Source: an uncultured Oscillospiraceae bacterium
GTDB lineage: Bacteria > Bacillota > Clostridia > Oscillospirales > Acutalibacteraceae
DNA: 22,638 nucleotides
Direction: 5' to 3'
Assembly: GCA_900547275.1 (NCBI GenBank)
Contig: URGA01000028.1
Location: 1-22,638, forward strand
Shown piece by piece: positions 14,305-22,106 of this stretch. Below the pieces are notes generated by a model that saw only the letters and a list, made by a program, of their open reading frames with translations, searched no databases and was not told the DNA's origin. The stretch's first letter is position 1, and each line of letters opens with the position of its first letter. Both the position numbers and the translations under genes were made by a program.

Positions 14305-15417
14305 ATGCAGATTAACCTTTTACTTGAAAAACTTACCGACTATATCAAAGGCGTTGAAAGCGAGCGCGAACTGCTTATAAGACTTGCAATAGCAGTGGGA
14401 GCGGCAATTATTATAATCCTGCTTCGCAACGTCATTTCAAAGATAATACTGGGCATTGTCGCAAAAGTTTTTGCGCTGCACAGTCAGAGAATTCAGAAAC
14501 TTATAACAGGTGCTCTAAAAAAGCCTCTTTCTGTCTTTCTCGTTATCCTGGCCGTTGCCGTAGGGCTTCACGTTGTTGCTCCCAGCGGAGAATTTGCAAA
14601 GATATCTGAGTACCTGCTTAAAATCGGCGCTATCTTCAGCATCTGCTGGGGTGGAGTAAGAGCGCTCAATTACGAGCTTGACACTTACACCATTGACAGC
14701 GGCGACGATAAATCAAAACTTACTGCATTTCGCTTCATCTTCAACATATCTAAGATTGTAATTATCTGTATCGGCGCGCTTCTTGTATTAGAGCTTTTCG
14801 GCTATTCTGCGACAAGGATATTTGCCGCGCTGGGTATTGGCGGTGTTGCGGTAGCATTCGCCTGCAAAGACGCTGTTGAAAACATGATTTCAGGCTTTAT
14901 TATTGTATTCAACAAGCCATTTCAGGTGGGCGATTATATAAGCGTCTCCGGGAAAGAAGGCACCGTTGAAGATATTACCGTAAGAAGCACGACGCTTCGC
15001 GCACTTGACGGCTGCCGCTATATTCTGCCAAACACAAAACTTACTACTGAAAATATTACAAACTGGTCCCAGATGGACAAAAGACTTGTTACGGAAACAT
15101 TCTGTCTCCACTATAAGCACAGCGCCAAAGAGATTGAGAATTTTGAAAAAGAACTGCGCTCCCTGCTGATGAAGAACGAATTTGTCCTTCAGGACGATAT
15201 CAGGATAAACTTTACCGAATACGGCGCTCACGGAATGAACGTTGACGTATTCTATTATCTAAGTGCAACAGACTACCAGACCTATCTAACAGTCAAAAAC
15301 GATATTAACCTGGCAACAAAGAAGCTGATAGACAAAAAGGACTACTCGCTGGCGTATAATTCCCAGACGATTTATTTTGAAGATCAGCAGAACAACGGAG
15401 AAACTACTGAAAAATGA
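14305..15417 (+). CDS. MscS-family mechanosensitive ion channel
   Basis: Small-conductance mechanosensitive channel of the cytoplasmic membrane that releases ions and small solutes on hypo-osmotic shock. About 370 residues. Hydrophobic segments lie near 25-58, 75-92, 103-120 and 143-167, followed by the Gly/Ala-rich pore helix region ALGIGGVAVAFACKDAVEN and the signature FNKPFQVGDYI (starting about 202). The beta domain has GTVEDITVRSTTLRALDGC and ILPNTKL. The start is placed at ATG 14305 rather than the in-frame GTG at 14296, since GAGTG lies just before the ATG at a usable distance and the GTG has no ribosome binding site. The stop overlaps the start of the permease gene (ATGA), so the genes form an operon. 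Confidence 0.92.
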   Translation: MQINLLLEKLTDYIKGVESERELLIRLAIAVGAAIIIILLRNVISKIILGIVAKVFALHSQRIQKLITGALKKPLSVFLVILAVAVGLHVVAPSGEFAKISEYLLKIGAIFSICWGGVRALNYELDTYTIDSGDDKSKLTAFRFIFNISKIVIICIGALLVLELFGYSATRIFAALGIGGVAVAFACKDAVENMISGFIIVFNKPFQVGDYISVSGKEGTVEDITVRSTTLRALDGCRYILPNTKLTTENITNWSQMDKRLVTETFCLHYKHSAKEIENFEKELRSLLMKNEFVLQDDIRINFTEYGAHGMNVDVFYYLSATDYQTYLTVKNDINLATKKLIDKKDYSLAYNSQTIYFEDQQNNGETTEK

Positions 15418-16196
15418 TTTTTGTTCTTTACGGCGTAATAATATTTTTTGCTTCTGCTGTGGGTTCTTTTCTCGGCGGCGGTAGCGGTGTAATAATAAAA
15501 CCCCTGCTGACACTGTTTGTAAACGATACCACGGAAGTAATAAATTTTATTTCGTCTGTGTCCGTCTTTTCAATGTCAATAAGTTCAACAATAAAATACA
15601 CCCGCCGCAAACAGAAAGTGGATTTCATAACGATACTGATGATTTCCGCAGGTTCTATTATCGGTGGATTTGCAGGCAAGTCGCTGTTTGACCTTTTCAA
15701 CGGCGCCATGAGCGACAATTACGCAAAAGCATACCAGGCTGTAATGCTGGCGGTTCTTCTGACTGCCGCGCTGTTGTACGTCAATAAAGGCAAGGTCAGC
15801 TTCCACCTGAAAAACAGAGCCGCAATGCTGTTGTGCGGTGTTGTTCTTGGCATCATTTCAAGTTTTCTCGGCATCGGCGGCGGACCGATAAACATGATGT
15901 TTTTCGTGCTTTTCTTCTCAATGACGATGAAGGAGTCTGCGATTTACAGCGTTGCCGTTATATTCTTCAGTCAGCTTTCAAAAATTGTTACATATATCGT
16001 CAGCGATACTGTTCCCCAGTTTGATTACAGAATACTTTTCGTTGCTGTTCCGGCGGCTGTCATTGCCGGAATAATCGGGGCGGCACTGAATAAAAAAGCA
16101 AATGAGAACACAGTAAAAAAGGTATACACGGCAGTGCTGGGTATATTTATTATTTTGAACGTTTACAACGCGGTTACCGGCTTTACTGCGGAGTAA
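15414..16196 (+). CDS. TauE/SafE (sulfite exporter) family permease
   Basis: 260-residue integral membrane protein with about eight hydrophobic segments arranged as two repeats. Each repeat starts with the family's Gly-rich motif: FLGGGSGVIIKPLL (19-32) and GIISSFLGIGGGPINMMFF (starting about 146). Members move sulfite, sulfoacetate, sulfate or other organic anions; the direction and substrate are not fixed by sequence. It overlaps the channel gene by 4 bases and is followed after 14 bases by a sulfatase gene, so it could dispose of the sulfate or sulfite released by that enzyme; that link is an inference from gene order. GGAG lies about 12 bases upstream of the start. Confidence 0.9.
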   Translation: MIFVLYGVIIFFASAVGSFLGGGSGVIIKPLLTLFVNDTTEVINFISSVSVFSMSISSTIKYTRRKQKVDFITILMISAGSIIGGFAGKSLFDLFNGAMSDNYAKAYQAVMLAVLLTAALLYVNKGKVSFHLKNRAAMLLCGVVLGIISSFLGIGGGPINMMFFVLFFSMTMKESAIYSVAVIFFSQLSKIVTYIVSDTVPQFDYRILFVAVPAAVIAGIIGAALNKKANENTVKKVYTAVLGIFIILNVYNAVTGFTAE

Positions 16197-16210
16197 TTTA
16201 AGGAGTTATT

Positions 16211-17536
16211 ATGAGAAAGAAGAACATCATTTTCTACTTCAGCGACCAGCAGCGCTGGGACACAGTTAACGATGAGATAACACCGAACCTGATGAAAATG
16301 GCTGAAGAAGGCGTTATGTTTGAAAACAACTTTACCTGCCAGCCTGTCTGCGGACCTGCCAGGGCTTGTATCCAGACAGGTCTCTACGCAACCCAGTGCG
16401 GCTGTTACTGGAACGGCGTTGCGCTTCCGAATACCATTACGCCCCTTGCCCACTATTTCAACGAAGCAGGCTACCAGACGGCGTATATCGGCAAATGGCA
16501 CCTTGCGTCCGACCGACTGCCGGGTATCGGCGTGCACTGCGAAAGTACAGCAGTACCAAAGGAACGTCAGGGAGAATACCAGTACGGGCGGGGAGCCGAC
16601 GTTCTGGAATTTACCAGTCACGGCTATGACGGCTATGTTTTTGACGGAGACGGAAACAAACTTGATTTTACCGGCTACCGCGCTGACTGTATCAACGATT
16701 ACGCTCTTGAATATCTTGAAAACAGAGATCCGGAAAAGCCGTTTTTCATGTTTGTCAGCCAGCTGGAACCCCACCAGCAAAACGACCGCCATACATTTGA
16801 GGGCTACAAAGAAACAATCGAAAAATACAGGGACTATCCCCTGCCGGACGATCTGACGTTTCTCAAAGGCGACTACAAAGAGATGTACCCGGATTACATA
16901 TCTGCAATAAACCGTCTCGACTACAACATCGGCAGACTTGTTGAAAAGCTAAAAGAGCTTGGTATATACGACGACACAGTCATTATTTACACTTCCGACC
17001 ACGGATGCCACTTTAAGACCCGCAATCCCGAATACAAGCGCTCATGCCACGAAAGTTCAACCCATACTCCCCTTATAATCAAAGGAGCGGGATTTGAGGG
17101 AGGCAAACACGAAAAGCGTCTGACATCGCTTATCGACATTCCGCCTACTCTTCTTTCCATGGCAGACATTCCTATTCCTCAAACATATATGGGTCTTGAC
17201 CTTACAAAAATGATAGACGACGACTCTGAAATGAGAAAGTGCGTCTTTATCCAAATAAGCGAAAGCCAGTGCGGACGCGCTGTCAGAACAGACAGATTTA
17301 AATACTCCGTTCGCAGTCTTGCGCCAACAGGATACACTCATCACAGCGCCAACACTTACTTTGAGGATTATCTTTATGATTTAAAGAAAGATCCCAATGA
17401 AAAGCACAATTTAATCCGCAATCCCCAGTACCGCCACATAAGGCATGAAATGAAATATCTTCTGCTTGAACAGATGGAAAAAGCCGGAGAAGAACGGCCT
17501 ATGATACTGCCCGCATATAAGGTTAGGAAAAAATAA
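16211..17536 (+). CDS. Cys-type sulfatase (formylglycine-dependent sulfuric ester hydrolase)
   Basis: Hydrolyses a sulfate ester, probably on a sugar or glycoside taken into the cell. The 441 residues have no signal peptide, so the enzyme is cytoplasmic. Metal and catalytic residues are visible: SDQQRWD near the N-terminus (Asp12, Gln13), the maturation motif CGPAR (Cys47-x-Pro-x-Arg51) in which Cys47 must become formylglycine, GKWHL (94-98), EPH, and SDHGCH (Asp263, His264). In anaerobes this maturation is done by a radical-SAM enzyme (anSME), which is not in the window. A strong AAGGAG lies 5 bases before the ATG. It is the last gene of the mscS-tauE operon and is followed by a terminator. 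Relatives in the alkaline phosphatase superfamily include phosphonate monoester hydrolases, so sulfate ester hydrolysis is probable but not proven. Confidence 0.9.
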   Translation: MRKKNIIFYFSDQQRWDTVNDEITPNLMKMAEEGVMFENNFTCQPVCGPARACIQTGLYATQCGCYWNGVALPNTITPLAHYFNEAGYQTAYIGKWHLASDRLPGIGVHCESTAVPKERQGEYQYGRGADVLEFTSHGYDGYVFDGDGNKLDFTGYRADCINDYALEYLENRDPEKPFFMFVSQLEPHQQNDRHTFEGYKETIEKYRDYPLPDDLTFLKGDYKEMYPDYISAINRLDYNIGRLVEKLKELGIYDDTVIIYTSDHGCHFKTRNPEYKRSCHESSTHTPLIIKGAGFEGGKHEKRLTSLIDIPPTLLSMADIPIPQTYMGLDLTKMIDDDSEMRKCVFIQISESQCGRAVRTDRFKYSVRSLAPTGYTHHSANTYFEDYLYDLKKDPNEKHNLIRNPQYRHIRHEMKYLLLEQMEKAGEERPMILPAYKVRKK

Positions 17537-17543
17537 AATAAGC

Positions 17544-17576
17544 AAAAGTCCGCATTCAAAATATGCGGACTTTTTT
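17544..17576 (+). terminator. Rho-independent terminator of the sulfatase operon
   Basis: A perfect 12-bp stem, AAAAGTCCGCAT (17544-17555) with ATGCGGACTTTT (17563-17574), a 7-base loop and a run of six T (17571-17576). It lies 8 bases after the sulfatase stop. Confidence 0.93.
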
Positions 17577-17580
17577 ATGC

Positions 17581-17610
17581 AAAAAAACGGGACGGCAAAA
17601 ACCGTCCCGT
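17581..17610 (-). terminator. Rho-independent terminator of the first GPH symporter gene
   Basis: On the minus strand a 9-bp stem, ACGGGACGG/CCGTCCCGT (17602-17610 with 17587-17595), with a 6-base loop, runs into a T tract of seven (17587-17581). It lies 15 bases after the stop of the transporter gene, back to back with the sulfatase operon terminator. Confidence 0.92.
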
Positions 17611-17624
17611 TAGATTTTATTATT

Positions 17625-19151
17625 TTATGATGCGCTTGTTTCTGTTTCTGCTGCTTCCATTTCAGCCGCCTTTTTATTTCTGTGGTCAATAAGAGTCTGA
17701 AGCATTGAGCGGTGCTCTGCGTCTGTCATACCATAATTCTTCATGGGAATTATTGAAAGGAACAGACCGATGGCAGGCGGAATTGAGCAAAGGAAGAACA
17801 TCATTGATGCGTATTCCGGGAAATCCGCCTTGAATGACGCGCCGTTGCGCAGCGCCTCGTTACAAGCGTTAACATTGTCGCCTGAGAAGCCTACGATTGA
17901 GTATCCTACGCCCTGGATAATTGAGCTGATACCGGATGAAAGTTTTGTAATGAATGACTGGCCGCTGAAGAAAACGCCGTCAGGGCGGTAGCCCTTGTGG
18001 TACTCTTCATAGTCAACAGCGTCTGCAATCATTACTGACTGAAGTACTGTAAGAGCGCCCATGCCTGCGCCTGCAAGCAGGAATACGATAAACAGAACAA
18101 CCATCCATACAGGCTTATCAAGGTCCTGAGGAGCCAATTTGTAAATCGGGAAAATCAATGCAAAAGGAATTGCGCTGATTACAGTTGATCCGATAAACAG
18201 TTTTGTCTTTTCAATCTTTTCAGTAAGTTTCGGAACGATTGCCATAGCGATAAACTGGCCGCCGAAGATAGCGCCGCCGAGAATGATCATATAAAGCATA
18301 TAGTTTCCGAAATAGTCGCCGTAGTAGTATGACATAAGCGTCATTGCAACTGCAAGCAGGATCTGGATAGGTGAGCGGAGAACACCGCTGATAAGCTGTT
18401 TTCTGAAGGGTTTGTTGCCCCACATGATTTTGAAGTTATCGATAAATCCGAATTTTTCTTCTTTAGAAACAACTCGCTCACGTACAAAAATACCGGTGAG
18501 CTGGAACAGACCGCAGCCGATGACAGCAAGAACAGCCGCAACGATAATAAATCCGTACTGCTGAGACTTGGCAGTAGAACCGACTGTCTTTTCCAGAGCC
18601 TGGCCGAGAGCCTGAGAAACGGGGGTGATGCAAAGAAGAACGAGGCCGCTTCCGATACCTGCTGCGATACGAGCAAGAGAAAGGATAGAAGCACGGTCTT
18701 TTTCGCTTTCCGTCATACGGGAAGTAACGCCCCAAAGCGGAATATCACCAACTGTGTAGCACATACCCCAAAGTATGTAAGAAACGGCAGCCCAGCCGAC
18801 AATAAGAGTATTTGTCAGCGTTGAATTTGATGTGCTGTAAATACCGTTAATGAATGTGCCGATTGTGATAACAAGAATAACCGGCGGAGCAAAAAGCAGA
18901 TACGGTCTGCACTTACCCCATTTGCTGTTCGTCTTATCAACAAACGTACCCATCATCGGGTCATTGATAGCATCCCAAACTCTCGCTACAGCCATAAATA
19001 TACTGATAGCCATTGCAGGGATGAAAATTACGGACTGAAAATAGAAATAAAGTCCTGTGCCGATGATGTTGTAAATCATGTTCTGCCCGAGCATACCGAG
19101 CAAATACATGTTCCGCTCTTTGGCGGTATAGGTTCTGACATTATTTTGCAT
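17625..19151 (-). CDS. GPH-family sugar:cation symporter (MelB-like, MFS superfamily), copy 1
   Basis: Cytoplasmic-membrane symporter for glycosides, pentosides or hexuronides, coupled to Na+ or H+. The 508 residues have about twelve hydrophobic segments and the family motif WDAINDPMMG (59-68) with the two Asp residues (60 and 64) that correspond to the MelB cation/sugar site, then DKTNSKWGKCRPYL. The loop segments WGVTSRMTESEKDR and GYRPDGVFFSGQSFITK are also typical. The C-terminus is a short polar tail rich in Glu/Ala/Thr. A strong AAGGGGG ribosome binding site precedes the ATG at 19149-19151, and the gene has its own promoter and terminator. It is a clear paralogue of the next gene upstream on the same strand. 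The location next to a sulfatase suggests a sulfated or glycosidic sugar as substrate, which is inference. Confidence 0.93.
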   Translation of the reverse strand: MQNNVRTYTAKERNMYLLGMLGQNMIYNIIGTGLYFYFQSVIFIPAMAISIFMAVARVWDAINDPMMGTFVDKTNSKWGKCRPYLLFAPPVILVITIGTFINGIYSTSNSTLTNTLIVGWAAVSYILWGMCYTVGDIPLWGVTSRMTESEKDRASILSLARIAAGIGSGLVLLCITPVSQALGQALEKTVGSTAKSQQYGFIIVAAVLAVIGCGLFQLTGIFVRERVVSKEEKFGFIDNFKIMWGNKPFRKQLISGVLRSPIQILLAVAMTLMSYYYGDYFGNYMLYMIILGGAIFGGQFIAMAIVPKLTEKIEKTKLFIGSTVISAIPFALIFPIYKLAPQDLDKPVWMVVLFIVFLLAGAGMGALTVLQSVMIADAVDYEEYHKGYRPDGVFFSGQSFITKLSSGISSIIQGVGYSIVGFSGDNVNACNEALRNGASFKADFPEYASMMFFLCSIPPAIGLFLSIIPMKNYGMTDAEHRSMLQTLIDHRNKKAAEMEAAETETSAS

Positions 19152-19176
19152 TATGCAATTCCCCCTTACTTGTAAT

Positions 19177-19205
19177 ATAATACCAGTTTACGACAGAGAT
19201 TGCAA
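19177..19205 (-). promoter_or_regulatory. Predicted promoter of GPH symporter copy 1
   Basis: Minus strand: TTGCAA (19200-19205), a 17-base spacer, TATTAT (19177-19182), ahead of an AAGGGGG ribosome binding site. Together with the terminator at 19237-19263 this makes the gene an independent transcription unit. Confidence 0.65.
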
Positions 19206-19236
19206 GAAATATTAGTGCAAAATAAAATAAAAGCAT

Positions 19237-19263
19237 AAAAAAGGGTCCGATTTAATCGGACCC
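19237..19263 (-). terminator. Rho-independent terminator of GPH symporter copy 2
   Basis: Minus strand: 9-bp perfect stem GGGTCCGAT/ATCGGACCC (arms 19255-19263 and 19243-19251) with a 3-base loop, followed by six T (19242-19237). It lies 26 bases after the stop of the upstream transporter gene. Confidence 0.92.
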
Positions 19264-19289
19264 CAAAATACTGATATAAAACCGGTTTA

Positions 19290-20810
19290 TTAGTCTTCAG
19301 CAGTTTCTCTCTCTGAAGCGTGACGCTCAACAAGAGCGCTGAGCATCTCGTCGTGTTTTTCCTTTGTAATAGGATATTTAAGAGTGGGAATAACGGCGAG
19401 AAGCATACCGATTGCCGGAGGAATTGATACAAGGAACCACATTGCGTCTGCATACTGAGCATAATCAACTGCAAACTTAGCAGTGCCCTGAGCAAGAGCC
19501 TCGTTCATAACGCTGATATTAGTATCGCTGTAACCAACTACTGAATAAACAACAGCGGAAATGATAGAAGCGATACCGCTTGAGAACTTAGTGATGAATG
19601 ACTGGCCGCTGAAGAATACGCCGTCGGGACGATAGCCTGTGTGGTACTCTTCATAGTCGATGCAGTCTGAAATCATAACTGACTGGAACACGTTGATTGC
19701 ACCGAACAGTCCGCCGGCTACAAGGAACAGAACACAGTCAACAAGCGCCCACTGGATCTGAGCAAGATCAAACGGAGCGATTTTATATACAACATAGATA
19801 AGTACAAAAGGAACGGCGCAGAGACCTGAGAACCAGTTGTACATCTTTTTGATGTCATACTTTGTAATAAGTTTGGGGCACAGAGCCATCATTAAGAACT
19901 GACCCACAAACATACCGCCGGCAACAAGAGCGATATCAATAAGTATCTTAAAGTCGCCGAAAGCGTTCATAAGGTTGCCTTCGCAGTAATAGTATGAGAA
20001 AAGGGTCATAGCTACTACGTTGAGGAGCTGCCAGGGTGAACGAAGAAGACCTGAAATGAGGAGCTTTCTGAAGGGAACGCATTTCCACATAAGCTTAAAG
20101 CTTTCTTTCATCGTCTTCTTTTCGCCGACATTCGGAACATTTTCTTTTGTTCCGATACCGGCGCAGATAAACAGAAGCGTTGCGATAAGAGTAACAACTA
20201 CGCCGAAAATAATAAATCCGGGCTGTGCGTTACTTTCTTTTGAAAGAATTCCGTTGATAGCCTGTGAACCGGCAACTGCGGAAGCAACAATAAGTCCGCC
20301 GCCGACAGAAGCGATAATACGAGCAAGCGAAATCAGGCTGGAACGGTCTTTTTCATTTTCTGACATACGGCTGATAATGCCCCAAAGCGGAACGTCGCCG
20401 GCTGTAAATGACATACCCCAGAAGATATAGGATACAGCTGCCCAGCCTACGATGAATACCATTGCAGTTGTGTTGCCTTCTGCTTTTGCTGTTGCGTAAT
20501 TGCCGTTAACAAAAGTAAGAATTGTAATAACACATATTGCTATAGGAGCAAAAATAAGATATGGCCTGCACTTGCCCCACTTGCTCTTCGTTTTGTCAAC
20601 GATTGAGCCCATCATCGGGTCATTGATAGCGTCCCATATTCTTGCAACCAGCATAATCCAGCCGAGAGCCATTGCAGGCAGGCAGATTACGTTCTGGAAG
20701 TAGTAGTACAGTCCTGTTGATACAAGGCTGTAAATCATGTTCTGACCGAACATACCGGTAAGATACATGTTCCGCTCTTTGGCGGAGTAAGTTCTGACTG
20801 TTTTTTCCAT
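19290..20810 (-). CDS. GPH-family sugar:cation symporter (MelB-like, MFS superfamily), copy 2
   Basis: 506-residue membrane symporter with about twelve hydrophobic segments, paralogous to the gene at 17625-19151 over its whole length. It has the same WDAINDPMMG motif (Asp60, Asp64), DKTKSKWGKCRPYL, WGIISRMSENEKDR and the identical segment GYRPDGVFFSGQSFITK. The two differ mainly in the membrane segments and central loops, which is where substrate choice would be expected to change. The ATG at 20808-20810 is preceded by AAGGGGG and a promoter at 20837-20865. It is divergent from the Gfo/Idh/MocA oxidoreductase gene, with a 195-base shared intergenic region, so the two may share regulation. Confidence 0.93.
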   Translation of the reverse strand: MEKTVRTYSAKERNMYLTGMFGQNMIYSLVSTGLYYYFQNVICLPAMALGWIMLVARIWDAINDPMMGSIVDKTKSKWGKCRPYLIFAPIAICVITILTFVNGNYATAKAEGNTTAMVFIVGWAAVSYIFWGMSFTAGDVPLWGIISRMSENEKDRSSLISLARIIASVGGGLIVASAVAGSQAINGILSKESNAQPGFIIFGVVVTLIATLLFICAGIGTKENVPNVGEKKTMKESFKLMWKCVPFRKLLISGLLRSPWQLLNVVAMTLFSYYYCEGNLMNAFGDFKILIDIALVAGGMFVGQFLMMALCPKLITKYDIKKMYNWFSGLCAVPFVLIYVVYKIAPFDLAQIQWALVDCVLFLVAGGLFGAINVFQSVMISDCIDYEEYHTGYRPDGVFFSGQSFITKFSSGIASIISAVVYSVVGYSDTNISVMNEALAQGTAKFAVDYAQYADAMWFLVSIPPAIGMLLAVIPTLKYPITKEKHDEMLSALVERHASERETAED

Positions 20811-20836
20811 TGGTTTACATCCCCCTTATCCAAATT

Positions 20837-20865
20837 ATAATAACAATTTTCCAAACAAAATACAA
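20837..20865 (-). promoter_or_regulatory. Predicted promoter of GPH symporter copy 2
   Basis: Minus strand: TTGTAT (20860-20865), a 17-base spacer, TATTAT (20837-20842); an overlapping TATAAT sits at 20835-20840. The design parallels the promoter of the paralogous gene, including the AAGGGGG ribosome binding site that follows. Confidence 0.55.
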
Positions 20866-20943
20866 GACAAATTTAAGTAAAAACGACAAAATACTTATGA
20901 ATGATGAATTCAAAATATATTTCAAAGACATTACAGCAAAAAA

Positions 20944-20972
20944 TTGACGTATATTCATCAGTATAATATAAT
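20944..20972 (+). promoter_or_regulatory. Sigma-A promoter of the Gfo/Idh/MocA oxidoreductase gene
   Basis: TTGACG (20944-20949), a 17-base spacer and a perfect TATAAT (20967-20972), followed by GAGGAG at 20992-20997. The spacer contains ATTCATCA (20953-20960), which is the reverse complement of TGATGAAT at 20902-20909; these may be operator half-sites, but that is speculative. Confidence 0.75.
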
Positions 20973-21005
20973 AATCATTGTAGATTATCTTGAGGAGTGT
21001 TGATT

Positions 21006-21965
21006 ATGGAAAAATTCAGATGGGCATATATAGGCTGCGGCAACATCGCATATCACACAGCCGACGAAATAATAAAAGGCAATCACACAATAGTTTCCGT
21101 ATACGGCAGAAACAAAGAAAAAGCCAAAAAATTCGCCGCAAAATACTCAGCGGCTGTCTGCGACAGCGCAGAAGAAGCTATGGACCCAGACAAAATCGAC
21201 GGAGTATATATAGCAACTCCTCACACGTCTCATGTTGAATACTCCGTTAAAAGTCTTGAGCGAAAAATACCTGTTTTGTGTGAAAAGCCTGTAGGAGTAA
21301 GCGTTTCTGACGTTGAGCGCCTGATTGAATGCGCAGAAAGCAACAGCACTTACTTTGCAGAGGCAATGTGGACCTGGTATTCGGACGTTGCGCTTAAAGT
21401 AAAAGAGTGGGTACAAGGCGGCAGAATAGGCAAAATCACAGATGTTGAAATTCACTATGCTTTTCCCGGACTGCTCCAGAAACGCACTTCACGCCTGCGC
21501 ATGCCAGAAACAGCCGGCGGCGCTCTTCTTGATATAGGCATATACCCAATAACATACTGCTATAATCTTTTCGGAAAGCCCGACAAAACGGAGTGCAGCG
21601 GCAAGCTGAAAGACGGTATAGACATAAGCGAGGAAATCGTGCTCCATTACGGCGAAACAAAATGCCGCATTTTCATTTCCCTTTCAACTCTGCGCGAGTC
21701 CTGCGTAATTAAAGGCGAAAAAGGAACCATAAGCCTGCCGCTTTTCCATATGGCGTCAAAGGCAACACTAAAATCTGACGACGGAAATGAAACATTCAGC
21801 GGAAAGACGGACTATCTTACCGAATTTACAAGGGTGGCAGAAGAAATAATATCCGGCAAAAAGCAGTCCGACTACGTTCCGTTTTCATCAACCAAAACAG
21901 TTATGGAGATAATGGACGAATGCCGCGCTCAAATGGGTCTCGTTTATCCCTTTGAAAGGAAGTAA
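21006..21965 (+). CDS. Gfo/Idh/MocA-family NAD(P)-dependent oxidoreductase
   Basis: 319 residues. The N-terminal Rossmann domain has AYIGCGNIA (7-15) for dinucleotide binding and the strand motif VLCEKPVG (90-97) with the conserved Lys94 of the family; the C-terminal alpha/beta domain has GGALLDIGIYPI (171-182). The layout resembles dihydrodiol dehydrogenase and sugar dehydrogenase members; the substrate is likely a sugar or cyclitol but is not determined. The start is ATG 21006, 8 bases after GAGGAG; in-frame GTG and TTG codons upstream at 20997 and 21000 overlap or abut that site and are rejected. It is divergent from a GPH symporter and followed after 141 bases by an AraC-type regulator gene, so it probably belongs to the same sugar-use locus. 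Confidence 0.92.
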   Translation: MEKFRWAYIGCGNIAYHTADEIIKGNHTIVSVYGRNKEKAKKFAAKYSAAVCDSAEEAMDPDKIDGVYIATPHTSHVEYSVKSLERKIPVLCEKPVGVSVSDVERLIECAESNSTYFAEAMWTWYSDVALKVKEWVQGGRIGKITDVEIHYAFPGLLQKRTSRLRMPETAGGALLDIGIYPITYCYNLFGKPDKTECSGKLKDGIDISEEIVLHYGETKCRIFISLSTLRESCVIKGEKGTISLPLFHMASKATLKSDDGNETFSGKTDYLTEFTRVAEEIISGKKQSDYVPFSSTKTVMEIMDECRAQMGLVYPFERK

Positions 21966-21996
21966 GTTAAATTACTTATCAGTCAGTTTTATTCTA

Positions 21997-22018
21997 TTAT
22001 CTTCCATAAATAAGATAA
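21997..22018. promoter_or_regulatory. Short inverted repeat upstream of the AraC-type gene
   Basis: TTATCTT (21997-22003) and AAGATAA (22012-22018) with an 8-base spacer, ending 5 bases before the -35 box at 22024. It is AT-only apart from one C/G pair, so it could be chance; as an operator it would sit in an activator position. It is not a convincing terminator for the oxidoreductase gene. Confidence 0.25.
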
Positions 22019-22023
22019 ACAAA

Positions 22024-22053
22024 TTGACTTCCTAAAATCGGCTGTTATATAAT
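22024..22053 (+). promoter_or_regulatory. Sigma-A promoter of the AraC-type regulator gene
   Basis: TTGACT (22024-22029), an 18-base spacer and a perfect TATAAT (22048-22053). Transcription would start near 22060. Between start and ribosome binding site lies an inverted repeat, TGACAA/TTGTCA (22069-22074 with 22083-22088), a possible site for repression. Confidence 0.75.
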
Positions 22054-22106
22054 TCCTATATTAAACTTTGACAAACCACCTGTTGTCATACGGAGGTCAA
22101 AATTAT

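Noticed and set aside
16163..16792. Minus-strand open frame of 209 codons in the sulfatase gene
   Set aside because: It is antisense to the sulfatase catalytic region; the plus strand has the motifs and the ribosome binding site.
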